The translations under genes and the position numbers were made by a program. The notes under the pieces are model-generated. The model saw nothing but the letters and a program-made list of their open reading frames with translations. It was not told where the DNA came from and did not search any database. A DNA stretch of 64,000 nucleotides from an uncultured Bacteroides sp. (lineage in GTDB: Bacteria; Bacteroidota; Bacteroidia; Bacteroidales; UBA932): assembly GCA_945874355.1 (NCBI GenBank), contig CAMCGB010000001.1, forward strand, positions 146,275-210,274. The letters run 5' to 3'. The stretch's first letter is position 1, and every line of letters begins with the position of its first letter. This document shows, in pieces, positions 45,827-55,178 of this stretch.

Positions 45827-48007
45827 ATGAGCATCGACAGATTAGATTTGGTAAAGGAGTCCTTCGAAAAGAAGGCCGTGGAAGTCAAGGCCCCGGATTG
45901 CAAGACTTCCGACTACTACGGCGAGCTTGTCTTCGACCGCAAGAAGATGTACAAATACCTTGATGCCTACACTCTCAAGGCCCTGCTGGAGTGTATAGAC
46001 AAAGGTGTGGCCCTGGACAGGAAGACTGCCGACGGAGTGGCAAGGGGCATGAAAGAATGGGCGATGGAGAACAAAGTCACCCACGTCACCCACTGGTTCC
46101 AGCCTCTTACCGAAGGCACAGCCGAGAAACACGATTCGCTCATAGACTATGACGGGAAGGGCGGAGTCATCGAGACCTTCGACGGAAAGAGTCTCGCCCA
46201 GCAGGAGCCTGACGCTTCGAGCTTCCCCAACGGAGGCATCAGGGCCACCTTCGAAGCCCGCGGATACACAGCCTGGGACCCTACTTCTCCCGTGTTCATC
46301 CAGGGTGACACGCTCTGCATCCCTACCGTCTTCGTATCCTACACCGGAGAAGCCCTGGACTACAAGACCCCTCTCAAGAAGGCCCTCAAGGCCGTGTCCG
46401 ATGCCGCAGTGCCCATCTGCAAGCTCTTCGACCCCAATGTGAACAAAGTGTATTCATACCTCGGATGGGAGCAGGAGTACTTCCTGGTGGACGAGTCCCT
46501 GTATGCCGCCCGTCCCGATTTGATGATTACCGGACGCACCCTGATGGGGCATAATTCATCCAAGAACCAGCAGCTCGACGACCACTATTTCGGAGCCATT
46601 CCTTCGAGGGTGGCCGCCTTCATGCGCGACCTCGAAATAGCCGGGCACCGTCTCGGAATTCCTCTCAAGACCAGGCATAACGAGGTGGCTCCCAATCAGT
46701 TCGAGCTCGCTCCCATATACGGGGAGACCAATCTGTCCAACGACCAGAACCAGATTGTGATGAACCTGATGAACAGCATCGCCCGCAAGCACGGCTTCGT
46801 GGTCCTCTTCCACGAGAAGCCCTTCGATGGCGTGAACGGCTCAGGTAAGCACAACAACTGGAGTCTCGGCACAGATACCGGAACCCTGCTTTTCGCTCCC
46901 GGCAAGGACGCTAACGGCAACCTGCAGTTCGTGACCTTCTTTGTCAATGTCCTCGCCGCCGTACAGAAGCACAACGGACTTCTGAAAGCCTCCATCGCCT
47001 CTGCCACCAACGCCCACCGTCTCGGCGCCAATGAAGCGCCCCCTGCAATCGTGTCCGCCTTCCTCGGAGAGACTATGACCAATGTCCTGTACAAACTCCT
47101 CGAGGTGCCCAGCGACACTCCTATCGAGATTGCCGGCAAGAAGGGCAAGAGTGTGGGCCTGATCGAAATCCCCGAACTCTTTGTGGATAACACCGACCGC
47201 AACCGTACTTCGCCTTTCGCATTCACAGGTAACCGTTTCGAATTCAGGGCCGTAGGCTCTTCTGCCAACTGCGCCGGCGCTATGACCACCCTCAATGCGG
47301 CAGTGGCCGAGCAGCTGACCGAGTTCAAGGCCGCAGTCGAGCTCGAGCTCGCAAAGGGCAAGGCTACCAATGTCGCAGTGATGGACGCCCTCAAGCCCAT
47401 CATCGCCTCAGTGCTCGGGGTTGTCTGCTTCGACGGCAACGGCTACACCGAGCAGTGGAAGCAGGAGGCTGAGAGAAGAGGCCTCGACATCCAGACCAGC
47501 GTGCCTGAGATGATAAAGCTCTTCACCAGCGAGGATTCCGTGAAGATGTTCACCTCTACCGGAGTATATACCGAGAAGGAACTTGAGGCAAGAAACGAGG
47601 TCAAGTGGGAGATGTACTCGAAGAAGGTGCAGATTGAATCCCGCGTACTCGTGCGTATGGCCATCAACCATATCATCCCCGCAGTTCTTGACTACAAGTC
47701 CAAGCTGCTGAAGGAAGTGGCCCTGAACAAAGAGGTGTTCGGCAACACAGACAACTGTACTACTGAGCTTGAGCTGATATCGAAGATTTCAGGCTATGTT
47801 GAGGAAATCAGGGTCAAGACCGCCGCTATGAAGCAGGCCCGCAAGCAGGCCAACGCCATATCCAGCGAATACGAGAAGGCAGTGGCTTATCATCAGATAG
47901 CCGAGTCGCTCGCAGATCTCAGAAGGCCTATCGACAAGCTGGAAGAAATCGTGGACAACAAGAGCTGGCCTCTGCCCAAGTACCGCGAGCTACTGTTCAT
48001 CAGCTAA
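45827..48007 (+). CDS. glnN: Glutamine synthetase type III
   Basis: A 726-residue enzyme of the large GSIII class found in Bacteroidetes. The GSIII-specific N-terminus has KVTHVTHWFQPLTEGTAEKHD; the catalytic core has YLGWEQEYFLVD, KTRHNEVAPNQFELAP, VNGSGKHNNWSLGT and NAHRLGANEAPPA. The C-terminal helical tail is also GSIII-specific. It assimilates ammonium into glutamine. It shows highly biased codon use, so it is probably strongly expressed. It converges on thiL with 22 bp between the stops. Confidence 0.97.
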   Translation: MSIDRLDLVKESFEKKAVEVKAPDCKTSDYYGELVFDRKKMYKYLDAYTLKALLECIDKGVALDRKTADGVARGMKEWAMENKVTHVTHWFQPLTEGTAEKHDSLIDYDGKGGVIETFDGKSLAQQEPDASSFPNGGIRATFEARGYTAWDPTSPVFIQGDTLCIPTVFVSYTGEALDYKTPLKKALKAVSDAAVPICKLFDPNVNKVYSYLGWEQEYFLVDESLYAARPDLMITGRTLMGHNSSKNQQLDDHYFGAIPSRVAAFMRDLEIAGHRLGIPLKTRHNEVAPNQFELAPIYGETNLSNDQNQIVMNLMNSIARKHGFVVLFHEKPFDGVNGSGKHNNWSLGTDTGTLLFAPGKDANGNLQFVTFFVNVLAAVQKHNGLLKASIASATNAHRLGANEAPPAIVSAFLGETMTNVLYKLLEVPSDTPIEIAGKKGKSVGLIEIPELFVDNTDRNRTSPFAFTGNRFEFRAVGSSANCAGAMTTLNAAVAEQLTEFKAAVELELAKGKATNVAVMDALKPIIASVLGVVCFDGNGYTEQWKQEAERRGLDIQTSVPEMIKLFTSEDSVKMFTSTGVYTEKELEARNEVKWEMYSKKVQIESRVLVRMAINHIIPAVLDYKSKLLKEVALNKEVFGNTDNCTTELELISKISGYVEEIRVKTAAMKQARKQANAISSEYEKAVAYHQIAESLADLRRPIDKLEEIVDNKSWPLPKYRELLFIS

Positions 48008-48029
48008 GCGATAATCCGGGCAGGCAATA

Positions 48030-48989
48030 CTAAAAGTGCCGGAAGCCCAGGTAATCCCTGTCCGAGCCTTTCCAGACAAGACTGTTGCCGGCAGTGATTC
48101 TGCCTATGACATAATGCTCGACATCGAGCCTTTTGAGCTCCTGTTCGCCTATGGTGAACAGGAGTTCGTAGTCTTCTCCTCCGCAAAGGGCTTTCTCCAC
48201 AGGGTCCAGCCCGAGGCTCGCGCAAGTCTTCTGCATCTGAGTTGACATAGGGATGGCCCCGCAGTCCACTTCGGCGCCCACTGAGCTCGCTTTCAGGATG
48301 TGCCTCAGGTCAGAAGCCACGCCGTCCGAGATGTCCATCATTGCGCCGGCGCCTGCCTTTGCTATGGCCATTCCTTCACCTACGCGGGGCACAGGGAGGT
48401 AGTGGCGCTCTTTAAGGTATTGATAATTAGGATCGGAACTCCTGTCCGAGAGTATGAGTTCAAGCCCGGTGGCAGAGTCACCAAGTGGTCCTGTCACGCA
48501 GATAAGGTCGCCACTCCGGGCTCCGCTCCTGAGTACGGCCCTGCCCGCCGGACATTCGCCCAGTACAGTGACATTGATGCACAGAAGCTTCCCCCTTGTG
48601 GTGTCCCCTCCGAGAAGCGGGCAACTGAAGCGGGAGCTCAGGGCGTTGTAGCCTTCGATGAACTCCAGAACATCCGCTTCGGAGAATTTTTCGGGCAAGC
48701 AAAGGGAGAGGAAAGTCCCTCTGGGCCTTCCTCCCATCGCCGCTATATCGCTGATATTCACTGCGGCAGACTTCCACCCGAGCTCCCGGGGGCTGATTCT
48801 GTCGAGCACGAAATGCTCTCCTTCCACAAGAAGGTCGCAGCTCACAAGGCTCTGAAGTCCGTCTTTTTGAGGCAGAACAGCGCAATCGTCACCTATCCCC
48901 AAAACTCCTTCAGGGACAGGGGCGGACAGATTCCTGATCTTTTCTATGAGGGCGAATTCTCCCCGCGTGCTGTCTGAAATTGTCGGCAT
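48030..48989 (-). CDS. thiL: Thiamine-monophosphate kinase
   Basis: A 319-residue enzyme that phosphorylates thiamine monophosphate to thiamine diphosphate. GEFALIEKIR and IGDDCAVL open the protein, then VSCDLLVEGEHFVLD, NISDIAAMGGRP, LLGGDTTRG and VTGPLGDSATGL, and C-terminal MDISDGVASDL. All are AIR-synthase-fold motifs of ThiL. It begins 1 bp after the ridA stop, so the two minus-strand genes form an operon. No other thi genes are in the window. Confidence 0.95.
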   Translation of the reverse strand: MPTISDSTRGEFALIEKIRNLSAPVPEGVLGIGDDCAVLPQKDGLQSLVSCDLLVEGEHFVLDRISPRELGWKSAAVNISDIAAMGGRPRGTFLSLCLPEKFSEADVLEFIEGYNALSSRFSCPLLGGDTTRGKLLCINVTVLGECPAGRAVLRSGARSGDLICVTGPLGDSATGLELILSDRSSDPNYQYLKERHYLPVPRVGEGMAIAKAGAGAMMDISDGVASDLRHILKASSVGAEVDCGAIPMSTQMQKTCASLGLDPVEKALCGGEDYELLFTIGEQELKRLDVEHYVIGRITAGNSLVWKGSDRDYLGFRHF

Positions 48990-48990
48990 T

Positions 48991-49365
48991 CTATTTCCCT
49001 GCTATGGCATCGATTTCGACCATAGCTCCTTTGGGCAGTTTGGCTACCTGATAGCACACTCTGGCGGGTTTGTCACCCTTGAAATACTCGGCATAGACGG
49101 CGTTCATCGCTCCGAAATTGGCTATGTCGTCGAGCAGTACCGTGGTCTTTACAACATCGTCAAAGCCAAGACCGGCTTCTTCGAGAATGTATCCAAGATT
49201 GTCAAGGCTGCGTCTTGTCTGCTCTTCAATGCCTTCGGGGAACTCTCCCGTCCGGGGATCTGCGGGAAGCTGGCCCGAGATGAAAAGGGTGCCGTTCAAC
49301 TCAACTGCCTGGGAGTAAGGTCCTACAGCTGCAGGAGCCTTGGGGGATGCTATAATGCGTTTCAT
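48991..49365 (-). CDS. ridA: Enamine/imine deaminase RidA
   Basis: A 124-residue YjgF/YER057c/UK114 protein that hydrolyses reactive enamines released by PLP enzymes. MKRIIASPKAPAAVGPYSQAV, FISGQLPADP, EQTRRSLDNLGYILEEAG and ARVCYQVAKLPKGAMVEIDAIA are classical, including the substrate-binding Arg. The ATG at 49365 is the family start; the longer open frame is not. It is the first gene of the ridA-thiL pair. Confidence 0.95.
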   Translation of the reverse strand: MKRIIASPKAPAAVGPYSQAVELNGTLFISGQLPADPRTGEFPEGIEEQTRRSLDNLGYILEEAGLGFDDVVKTTVLLDDIANFGAMNAVYAEYFKGDKPARVCYQVAKLPKGAMVEIDAIAGK

Positions 49366-49450
49366 AATCCGTTTCTTTAATGAAATATTTGACAAGATAC
49401 GAAATTCTGCGTAATTTCGCCCCTCGCTACGATTGGAACTCACTACAAAA

Positions 49451-50191
49451 ATGTCAGAATTCTCTTACAATGATATATTCGCCCGCGCCACTCTCGCCCT
49501 CGGAACTGCGGCCCAGGAAGAACTGCGCAGAATCAACGTATGCATCTTCGGGGTCGGGGGAGTAGGCAGCTGGTGCGCCGAGGCTCTAGTGCGCTCGGGA
49601 GTGGAACATCTCACGCTGGTGGATTTCGACCTGGTGAGCGTGAGCAACATAAACCGCCAGAGAGAAGCCACCGTACTTAGCGTCGGAAAGAGCAAGGTCG
49701 AGGAACTCAAGGCCATTCTACTCCAAATCAACCCCTGCGCCAGTATCAAAGCTCTCGCAAAGGAGTTCAATGCCACCAGCGCGCCGGAATTCGGGCTGGA
49801 CCGGTTTGATTATATCATAGATGCGATTGACTCGCTCAAGGACAAGGCGGAACTGATACGCTGCGCCACTGCGAGCCGCGCCACCTTCTTCTCGTCGATG
49901 GGTGCGGCAAGAAAGGTTGACCCGCGCCGCATCAAGGTAGGCAACTTCTGGAAGGTGAGAGACTGCCCGCTCGGAGCCGCACTCAGAAAAAAGCTCAGGC
50001 AAAGCGGGAGGCTGCCTGAGCATAGTTTCCAATGTGTTTACGGAGATGAACTGATAGGTGAGCAGAAGGGTTCCCTGGTCCATATCACAGCCATCTTCGG
50101 GATGACCCTTGCGGGGTTGGTAGTGGATTCTGTGTACCGAAAAAGCTTCGGGGAGCCTACTTCAGAACCCCAAGCTTGTGACCAACCTTGA
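49451..50191 (+). CDS. tcdA: tRNA threonylcarbamoyladenosine dehydratase TcdA
   Basis: A 246-residue E1-like enzyme of the MoeB/ThiF fold. VCIFGVGGVGSWCAEALVRSG is the nucleotide-binding loop, DFDLVSVSNINRQ and VGKSKVEELKA follow, and DAIDSLKDKAELIR and DPRRIKVGNFWKVRDCPL fit TcdA (CsdL/YgdL), which cyclises t6A37 of tRNA. The ATG at 49451 is used, 85 bp from the divergent ridA start. Its 3' end overlaps kbl on the opposite strand by 35 bp. Confidence 0.9.
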   Translation: MSEFSYNDIFARATLALGTAAQEELRRINVCIFGVGGVGSWCAEALVRSGVEHLTLVDFDLVSVSNINRQREATVLSVGKSKVEELKAILLQINPCASIKALAKEFNATSAPEFGLDRFDYIIDAIDSLKDKAELIRCATASRATFFSSMGAARKVDPRRIKVGNFWKVRDCPLGAALRKKLRQSGRLPEHSFQCVYGDELIGEQKGSLVHITAIFGMTLAGLVVDSVYRKSFGEPTSEPQACDQP

Positions 50192-51344
50192 TGAAAGCTT
50201 CAACGCAGCGGTCCAGCTGCTCTCTTGTATGGGCCGCTGAAATCTGAACCCTTATGCGGGCCTGGTCCTTGGGCACTACAGGGTAGTAGAATCCGGTGAC
50301 ATAGATGCCTTCCTTCTGCATCTCGGCCGCGAACTCCTGGGAGAGTCTTGCGTCGTAGAGCATCACTGCGCAGATTGCGCTCTGGGTGGGCTTGATGTCG
50401 AAGCCTGCAGACATCATCTTGTCCCTGAAATAGCTGACATTCTCTACCAGGCGGTCGTGAAGGGTGTTGCTCTCCTTGAGGATGCGGAACACTTCCAGAC
50501 TTGCGCCTATGATGCAGGGAGCCAGGGAGTTGGAGAACAGATAAGGACGGCTCCTCTGCCTGAGAAGCTCGATGATTTCCTTTCTTCCCGTGGTGAATCC
50601 TCCCATTGCGCCTCCGAAGGCTTTGCCCAGGGTGCCGGTATAGATGTCAACCCTTCCGTAAGTGTTCATAAGCTCGCTCACCCCGTGGCCAGTCTCTCCT
50701 ACAACTCCGGCGGAGTGAGACTCGTCCACCATCACGAGGGCGTCGTACTTTTCGGCCAGGTCGCAGATTTTGTCCACAGGTGCCACATTTCCGTCCATTG
50801 AGAACACTCCGTCGGTGACTATGATCCTGAATCTCTGCTCCTGAGAGAGCTTTAGGCACTCCTCGAGCTCTTCCATATTGGCGTTGGAGTAGCGGTATCT
50901 CTTTGCCTTGCAGAGCCTTACACCGTCGATGATGGATGCGTGGTTGAGCGCGTCAGAGATGATGGCGTCCTGCTCGGTGAGCAGAGGCTCGAAGACTCCT
51001 CCGTTGGCGTCGAAGCAGGCGGCGTAGAGGATGGTGTCCTCGGTTTTGAAATAGTCGCTGATAGCCGCTTCAAGCTGCTTGTGAATGTCCTGGGTGCCGC
51101 AAATGAAGCGCACGGAGGCCATACCGAAGCCCCTCTCCTGCATCATCGCGGCGCTGGCCTTGATGAGCCTGGGGTCGTTGGCAAGCCCGAGGTAGTTGTT
51201 CGCGCAGAAGTTCAGCACTTCCTTGCCTGAGACTGAAATTGCAGCTGACTGCGAACTCTCTATGAGGCGCTCTTCTTTATAGAGTCCGGCCTCGCGAATC
51301 TCAGAAAGAGTGTCCCTGAGATGGTCTTTGATTTTTCCGTACAT
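50157..51344 (-). CDS. kbl: Glycine C-acetyltransferase (2-amino-3-ketobutyrate CoA ligase)
   Basis: A 395-residue PLP enzyme of the alpha-oxoamine synthase family. It starts MYGKIKDHLRDTLSEIREAGLY, typical of Kbl. Catalytic and PLP features include ANNYLGLANDP, DALNHASIIDGVRL, DESHSAGVVGETGHG and the Lys in YTGTLGKAFGGAMGG. It splits 2-amino-3-oxobutyrate into glycine and acetyl-CoA after threonine dehydrogenase, whose gene is not adjacent. Serine palmitoyltransferase is related but differs at the N-terminus. Confidence 0.93.
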   Translation of the reverse strand: MYGKIKDHLRDTLSEIREAGLYKEERLIESSQSAAISVSGKEVLNFCANNYLGLANDPRLIKASAAMMQERGFGMASVRFICGTQDIHKQLEAAISDYFKTEDTILYAACFDANGGVFEPLLTEQDAIISDALNHASIIDGVRLCKAKRYRYSNANMEELEECLKLSQEQRFRIIVTDGVFSMDGNVAPVDKICDLAEKYDALVMVDESHSAGVVGETGHGVSELMNTYGRVDIYTGTLGKAFGGAMGGFTTGRKEIIELLRQRSRPYLFSNSLAPCIIGASLEVFRILKESNTLHDRLVENVSYFRDKMMSAGFDIKPTQSAICAVMLYDARLSQEFAAEMQKEGIYVTGFYYPVVPKDQARIRVQISAAHTREQLDRCVEAFIKVGHKLGVLK

Positions 51345-51457
51345 TGCGTGGTCAATTTTTTGAATGTGTGAAATTACATCATTTGTTCCAGTTTAGCAAC
51401 ACCACACCTTTATTATTGCAGATTAATGCTTATTTTTGTAAAGTTAATAGAACTCAA

Positions 51458-51475
51458 GTTTCGCATGTGCGAAAC
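51458..51475. promoter_or_regulatory. Operator-like palindrome before fprA
   Basis: GTTTCGCA-TG-TGCGAAAC is a perfect palindrome with 8-bp arms and a 2-bp spacer, ending 4 bp before the -7 box at 51480. It thus covers the -33 to -7 interval, the usual place for a repressor or an overlapping activator site. Confidence 0.5.
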
Positions 51476-51479
51476 AACC

Positions 51480-51487
51480 TATATTTG
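51480..51487 (+). promoter_or_regulatory. -7 element of fprA
   Basis: TATATTTG matches TAnnTTTG; the predicted leader to the fprA ATG is about 160 nt and carries the hairpins described next to it. Use of the alternative box at 51431 would place the palindrome inside the transcript. Confidence 0.5.
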
Positions 51488-51558
51488 AGGCCTTCAGGCC
51501 GAAAGAAAGTCCTCTTCCCGAGGAAGAGGATTTAGGAGAAGGGTAACGTAAATGAGTT

Positions 51559-51633
51559 TTTGTGCGTGGACAAAAGTTTCGCAAGAGCGCACAAAGCTAT
51601 TATTAACAAACAATTATATACTTGCGAAACTTT
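51559..51633 (+). repeat. Nested inverted repeats in the fprA leader
   Basis: TTTGTGCG (51559-51566) pairs with CGCACAAA (51588-51595), while AAAGTTTCGCAAG (51573-51585), in the loop of that stem, pairs perfectly over 13 bp with CTTGCGAAACTTT (51621-51633). The second pairing would sequester the region just 17 bp before the fprA start. The two helices are topologically in conflict and could act as alternatives, or the 13-bp arms could be paired protein sites. Confidence 0.55.
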
Positions 51634-51649
51634 AGTTAATATAATTTAA

Positions 51650-52846
51650 ATGAAGCACATCAGCGTTACATATATCGGAGCGTCAAGCAGCAAGATTGAC
51701 CTTTTCGAAAGCCAGTACCCCATCCCCGAAGGCATGGGCTACAATTCCTACCTCATCAAGGCGGGAAAGACCGCAGTTATGGACACTTGCGACCCATCAG
51801 TGGAAAAAGAATGGATGGACAATCTGCTCTCTGGCCTTGATGGCGCTGAGCCCGATTATCTGGTAGTCCATCATATGGAGCCGGACCACTCTTCGATGAT
51901 TGCCCGTCTTATGGACACATTCCCGGGACTCACCCTGGTCTGCTCTGCGGCAGCCCTGAAGATGATTCCCAACTTCTTCCCCTCAAAGGACTACTCTGCC
52001 CGCTCTCTTGCCGTCTCCGAGGGCCAGAGCCTGGACCTGGACGGAGCCAGCCTGACTTTCTACTCCGCTCCTATGGTGCATTGGCCCGAGGTTATGGTAA
52101 GCTACCTGCCTGAGAAGCATATGCTTTTCAGTGCCGATGCTTTCGGAAGTTTCGGAGCGGTTCAGAAAGGCATAGGAGGATGCTCCGAAGATTTGACACT
52201 CAGCGATATCGATGCCTGGAAAGACGAGGCCCGAAGGTATTACTGCAACATTTGCGGGAAGTATGGCGCCCAGGTCGGCCGCCTGCTGTCGAAGATCCCC
52301 GCCAAAGATATCGAGCAGGTCTGCCCTCTTCACGGCCCTATCCTGGGGCTTGATACCATAGGCCCTGCAGTCGAGCTGTATTCGAAGTGGGCAAATTATA
52401 CTCCCGAACTTGAGGACGAGGTGATGGTCGCCTGCGCTTCCATACACGGAGGCACCCTGGCCGCTGCCGGCAAACTGGTAGAAATGCTGAATCAAAAAGG
52501 CGTGCCAGCCCATCTTGTGGACCTTTGCCGCACAGACGTGTCGTACAGCGTTGCTGACGCTTTCCGCTGCCGCTCCATCGTGCTTGCCGCCAGCAGCTAC
52601 GATGCCGGAGTGTTCCCTCCTATGCACGATTTTCTCTATCATCTTCAGATAAAGGGCCTGTGCAAGAGAAGATTTGCCATTGTGGAGAACGGCTCCTGGG
52701 CTCCTTCGGCGGCAAAGGTTATGAAAGAGATGCTCTCGCAGCTTAAGCAGGTTGAACTTGTGGAGCCCGTTGTGAGCATACGCAGCCGCCTCAAGGACAG
52801 CGATATGCCTGCTCTCGAGCAGCTTTGCGCAGCTCTTGTTCGCTAG
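51650..52846 (+). CDS. fprA: Flavodiiron protein, FprA family
   Basis: A 398-residue A-type flavoprotein that reduces O2 or NO. The metallo-beta-lactamase-like N-terminus carries diiron ligands in HHMEPDHSSM (about residues 79-88), with further His/Asp in YSAPMVHWPEVM and FSADAFGSFG and a His in CPLHGP. The C-terminal flavodoxin domain starts EVMVACASIHGGTLAAAG (about 260), in which the usual S/T-x-H/Y-G-N-T loop is represented by ASIHGGT. It has a complex leader and convergent kefB-like gene after 14 bp. It probably protects an anaerobe from oxygen or nitric oxide. Confidence 0.93.
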   Translation: MKHISVTYIGASSSKIDLFESQYPIPEGMGYNSYLIKAGKTAVMDTCDPSVEKEWMDNLLSGLDGAEPDYLVVHHMEPDHSSMIARLMDTFPGLTLVCSAAALKMIPNFFPSKDYSARSLAVSEGQSLDLDGASLTFYSAPMVHWPEVMVSYLPEKHMLFSADAFGSFGAVQKGIGGCSEDLTLSDIDAWKDEARRYYCNICGKYGAQVGRLLSKIPAKDIEQVCPLHGPILGLDTIGPAVELYSKWANYTPELEDEVMVACASIHGGTLAAAGKLVEMLNQKGVPAHLVDLCRTDVSYSVADAFRCRSIVLAASSYDAGVFPPMHDFLYHLQIKGLCKRRFAIVENGSWAPSAAKVMKEMLSQLKQVELVEPVVSIRSRLKDSDMPALEQLCAALVR

Positions 52847-52860
52847 CGCCCTCCGGAGCC

Positions 52861-55122
52861 TCAGGCGGCGTATTTGTCGCAGCCTTCCTTCTGCCCCGCT
52901 ATCCACACCAGGTCCCCGCTTTCAAAAACGAAGTCGGGCGCAGGGTTGGTGGTGAATTCGTTGCCCCTGGCGACGCTCACCACCATACACGCGTTCTGTC
53001 TCATATTGGTGTCCGAGAGCTTCTTCCCGCATAAAGGTGAATCGTCTCCAAGACATACGGAGCTTACTGTGAAGTCGCTCTGAGCCTCATTGGAGCTGGC
53101 TTCCCGCTCGGCTTTGGAATTCTCGACCAGACCTTTGAGCTTCTCTATCTGCTCGGAACTGCCCACTGCCAGCAGAGCGTCCATAGGGTAGAGGACTTCG
53201 TCGCCGGAAGGGATGATGATGCTCCGGCTCCCCCTGGTGATTTTGATGATGTTCGCCCCGGTTATGCTTCTCAGGGGCAGGTCCTTAAGCTTCTGACCTA
53301 TATACTCGGAGTCAGGCGATACGCATATAAGCTCCAGATGCACGTCGTAGTTGCCCAGCTTTGCCATCACCGAAGAGCTGACAGGGGCCAGCTCCCTCTG
53401 CCTCTTCTCTTTTTCGTTGAGGTTGTTTATGAACATCTGCTCGAAGCGGGTGTACTTTTTCACATAGTGGCGGGCAATCATTATCAGGGTAATTCCGGCT
53501 ATGATTATCAGCACGATAGCCCAGGCGGAGAGCTTGACTCGTGCGGCAACTACCGAAAGCACGGCTCCGATGGCAATCATGGAGCGGAGCAGAATCAGGG
53601 CGAATATCGGCAGGGCATTGCTCTTTTTCTGTTTGAGCAGCTTGACGGCGCTGTTGTTGATGGCTCCGGTGCTGACTCCCAGCCCGTAGAAGAAGGGCCC
53701 CATCACCAATAGGGTTACGCTCAGGTTCAGAGCTGTGCGCGATCCTTCGCTCCATTGGGGCAGCAGTTTTAGCACCAGGGGCTCCAGGTACAGGCGTGAG
53801 GCTATGTCCAGGGCTATGATGACCACTCCGTACATCGTTATGCGAAGCGCGTATGCCTTGAGCAGCTTCTTCCATTCGCTCTGTTCCTGCTCATTCCCGG
53901 AATTGGTTTCTACCTGGGGGGAGAGCTTCTGGAGCAGGCCCTGGGGCAGGTGTCTGGAGAGGAATGAATATGCGGGGCCGGCGGCTCTAATCAGATAAGG
54001 GGTTGTGAATGTGGTGATGACACTGACTGCTATGATTACCGGGTAGATGAATCCCCGCATCACTCCGAGCGAACAGCCTACACCTGCGATGATGAATCCG
54101 AACTCACCCAGCTGCGCGAGGCTGAAGCCGGTGTGCAGGCCGTTTTCCAGGCCTTTCCCGGCAAGTACCCCTCCCAGCGTGACGAAAATGATGTCTGCTA
54201 CCCAGACAAGCAGGGTGATAATCAATATGGTAGCCCAATGGGCCGCGATGTCGGCAGGGGAGACCATCATTCCGACTGAGACGAAGAAGATGGCCCCGAA
54301 CAGGTCTTTGAGCGGAGTGACTACCTTATCAATTCTCTCACCTTCAATGGTTTCGGAGAGGATTGAGCCCATTACGAAGGCGCCCAGGGCGGAAGAGAAG
54401 CCTACGGCGGAAGCGATGGCTACCATACCGAAGCAGAGGCCTATGCTGACGATGAGCAGGATTTCGGAGTTGAGGTATTTTTTGGCTTTTTTGAGCAGGG
54501 TGGGGATGACGAATATGCCGACGAGGAACCAGAGTATCAGGAAGAAGGCGAGCTTCGCCAGGTTGAAGGCCATTTCACCTCCGGCAAAGCCTTTGGAGAC
54601 GGCGAGCGAGGTCAGCAGCACCATCAGCAGGATGGCTATCAGGTCTTCGAGGATGATGGTGCCGAAGGCGACCTGCGCGTAGGGTTTGCTTTTGAGGCCC
54701 AGTTCGTCGAAGCATTTGACTATCACGGTGGTGGAGGACATTGACAGGAGGCCGCCCAGAAAGATGCTCTCCATTGTGGACCAGCCCATTGCCTGGGCGG
54801 TGACAAAGCCCATTACGAAGACTCCGAGGAATTTGCATCCGGCTGTGATGATGGCGCCTTTGCCGACCTTGAGCAGTTTTTTGAAGCTGAACTCGAGGCC
54901 GAGGCCGAACATCATAAATATCATTCCTATTTCTGCCCATTGGTGTACGGCTTCGGTGCTGGAGATTCCGAAGTAGAAGTCCACGTGGGGGCCGATGAGT
55001 ATTCCGGCTATGATGTAGCCCAGGATAAGGGGCTGCTTGAGGGCTTTGGATATAATGGTGAAGACTCCGGCGGAGATCAGGATGACCGCGAGGTCCCGTA
55101 CAAGGTTCATTTCGTCACTCAT
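52861..55122 (-). CDS. CPA2 monovalent cation/H+ antiporter with TrkA-C domains
   Basis: A 753-residue Kef-type antiporter. The N-terminal Na+/H+ exchanger domain has about 12 helices (GIFTIISKALKQPLILGYII, FMMFGLGLEFSFKKL, SMSSTTVIVKCFDELG). A further helical region (about 400-540) follows, then two C-terminal TrkA-C domains (LELICVSPDSEYIGQKL and SSVCLGDDSPLCGKKL), without a TrkA-N nucleotide domain. It likely exchanges K+ or Na+ for H+. The start ATG (MSDEMNLVRD) lies 48 bp from a TATCTTTG element. Confidence 0.9.
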   Translation of the reverse strand: MSDEMNLVRDLAVILISAGVFTIISKALKQPLILGYIIAGILIGPHVDFYFGISSTEAVHQWAEIGMIFMMFGLGLEFSFKKLLKVGKGAIITAGCKFLGVFVMGFVTAQAMGWSTMESIFLGGLLSMSSTTVIVKCFDELGLKSKPYAQVAFGTIILEDLIAILLMVLLTSLAVSKGFAGGEMAFNLAKLAFFLILWFLVGIFVIPTLLKKAKKYLNSEILLIVSIGLCFGMVAIASAVGFSSALGAFVMGSILSETIEGERIDKVVTPLKDLFGAIFFVSVGMMVSPADIAAHWATILIITLLVWVADIIFVTLGGVLAGKGLENGLHTGFSLAQLGEFGFIIAGVGCSLGVMRGFIYPVIIAVSVITTFTTPYLIRAAGPAYSFLSRHLPQGLLQKLSPQVETNSGNEQEQSEWKKLLKAYALRITMYGVVIIALDIASRLYLEPLVLKLLPQWSEGSRTALNLSVTLLVMGPFFYGLGVSTGAINNSAVKLLKQKKSNALPIFALILLRSMIAIGAVLSVVAARVKLSAWAIVLIIIAGITLIMIARHYVKKYTRFEQMFINNLNEKEKRQRELAPVSSSVMAKLGNYDVHLELICVSPDSEYIGQKLKDLPLRSITGANIIKITRGSRSIIIPSGDEVLYPMDALLAVGSSEQIEKLKGLVENSKAEREASSNEAQSDFTVSSVCLGDDSPLCGKKLSDTNMRQNACMVVSVARGNEFTTNPAPDFVFESGDLVWIAGQKEGCDKYAA

Positions 55123-55170
55123 AACTATCTGGTGTTGGTAAGGTTGACGGTTCTTTCATATTCCAGTTTG

Positions 55171-55178
55171 CAAAGATA
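55171..55178 (-). promoter_or_regulatory. -7 element of the Kef-type antiporter
   Basis: TATCTTTG on the minus strand matches TAnnTTTG and would give a leader of about 40 nt. No TTTG was found at the -33 distance. Confidence 0.6.

Larger units (their letters stand above)
51345..51649. other. 305-bp regulatory gap between kbl and fprA
   Basis: No protein gene is seen. The gap holds two candidate -7 boxes on the plus strand (TATTTTTG 51431-51438 and TATATTTG 51480-51487), an operator-like palindrome, a 21-nt hairpin with a perfect 9-bp stem (51510-51530), and two nested inverted repeats just before fprA. Several of these share the half-site GTTTCGCA. Confidence 0.6.
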
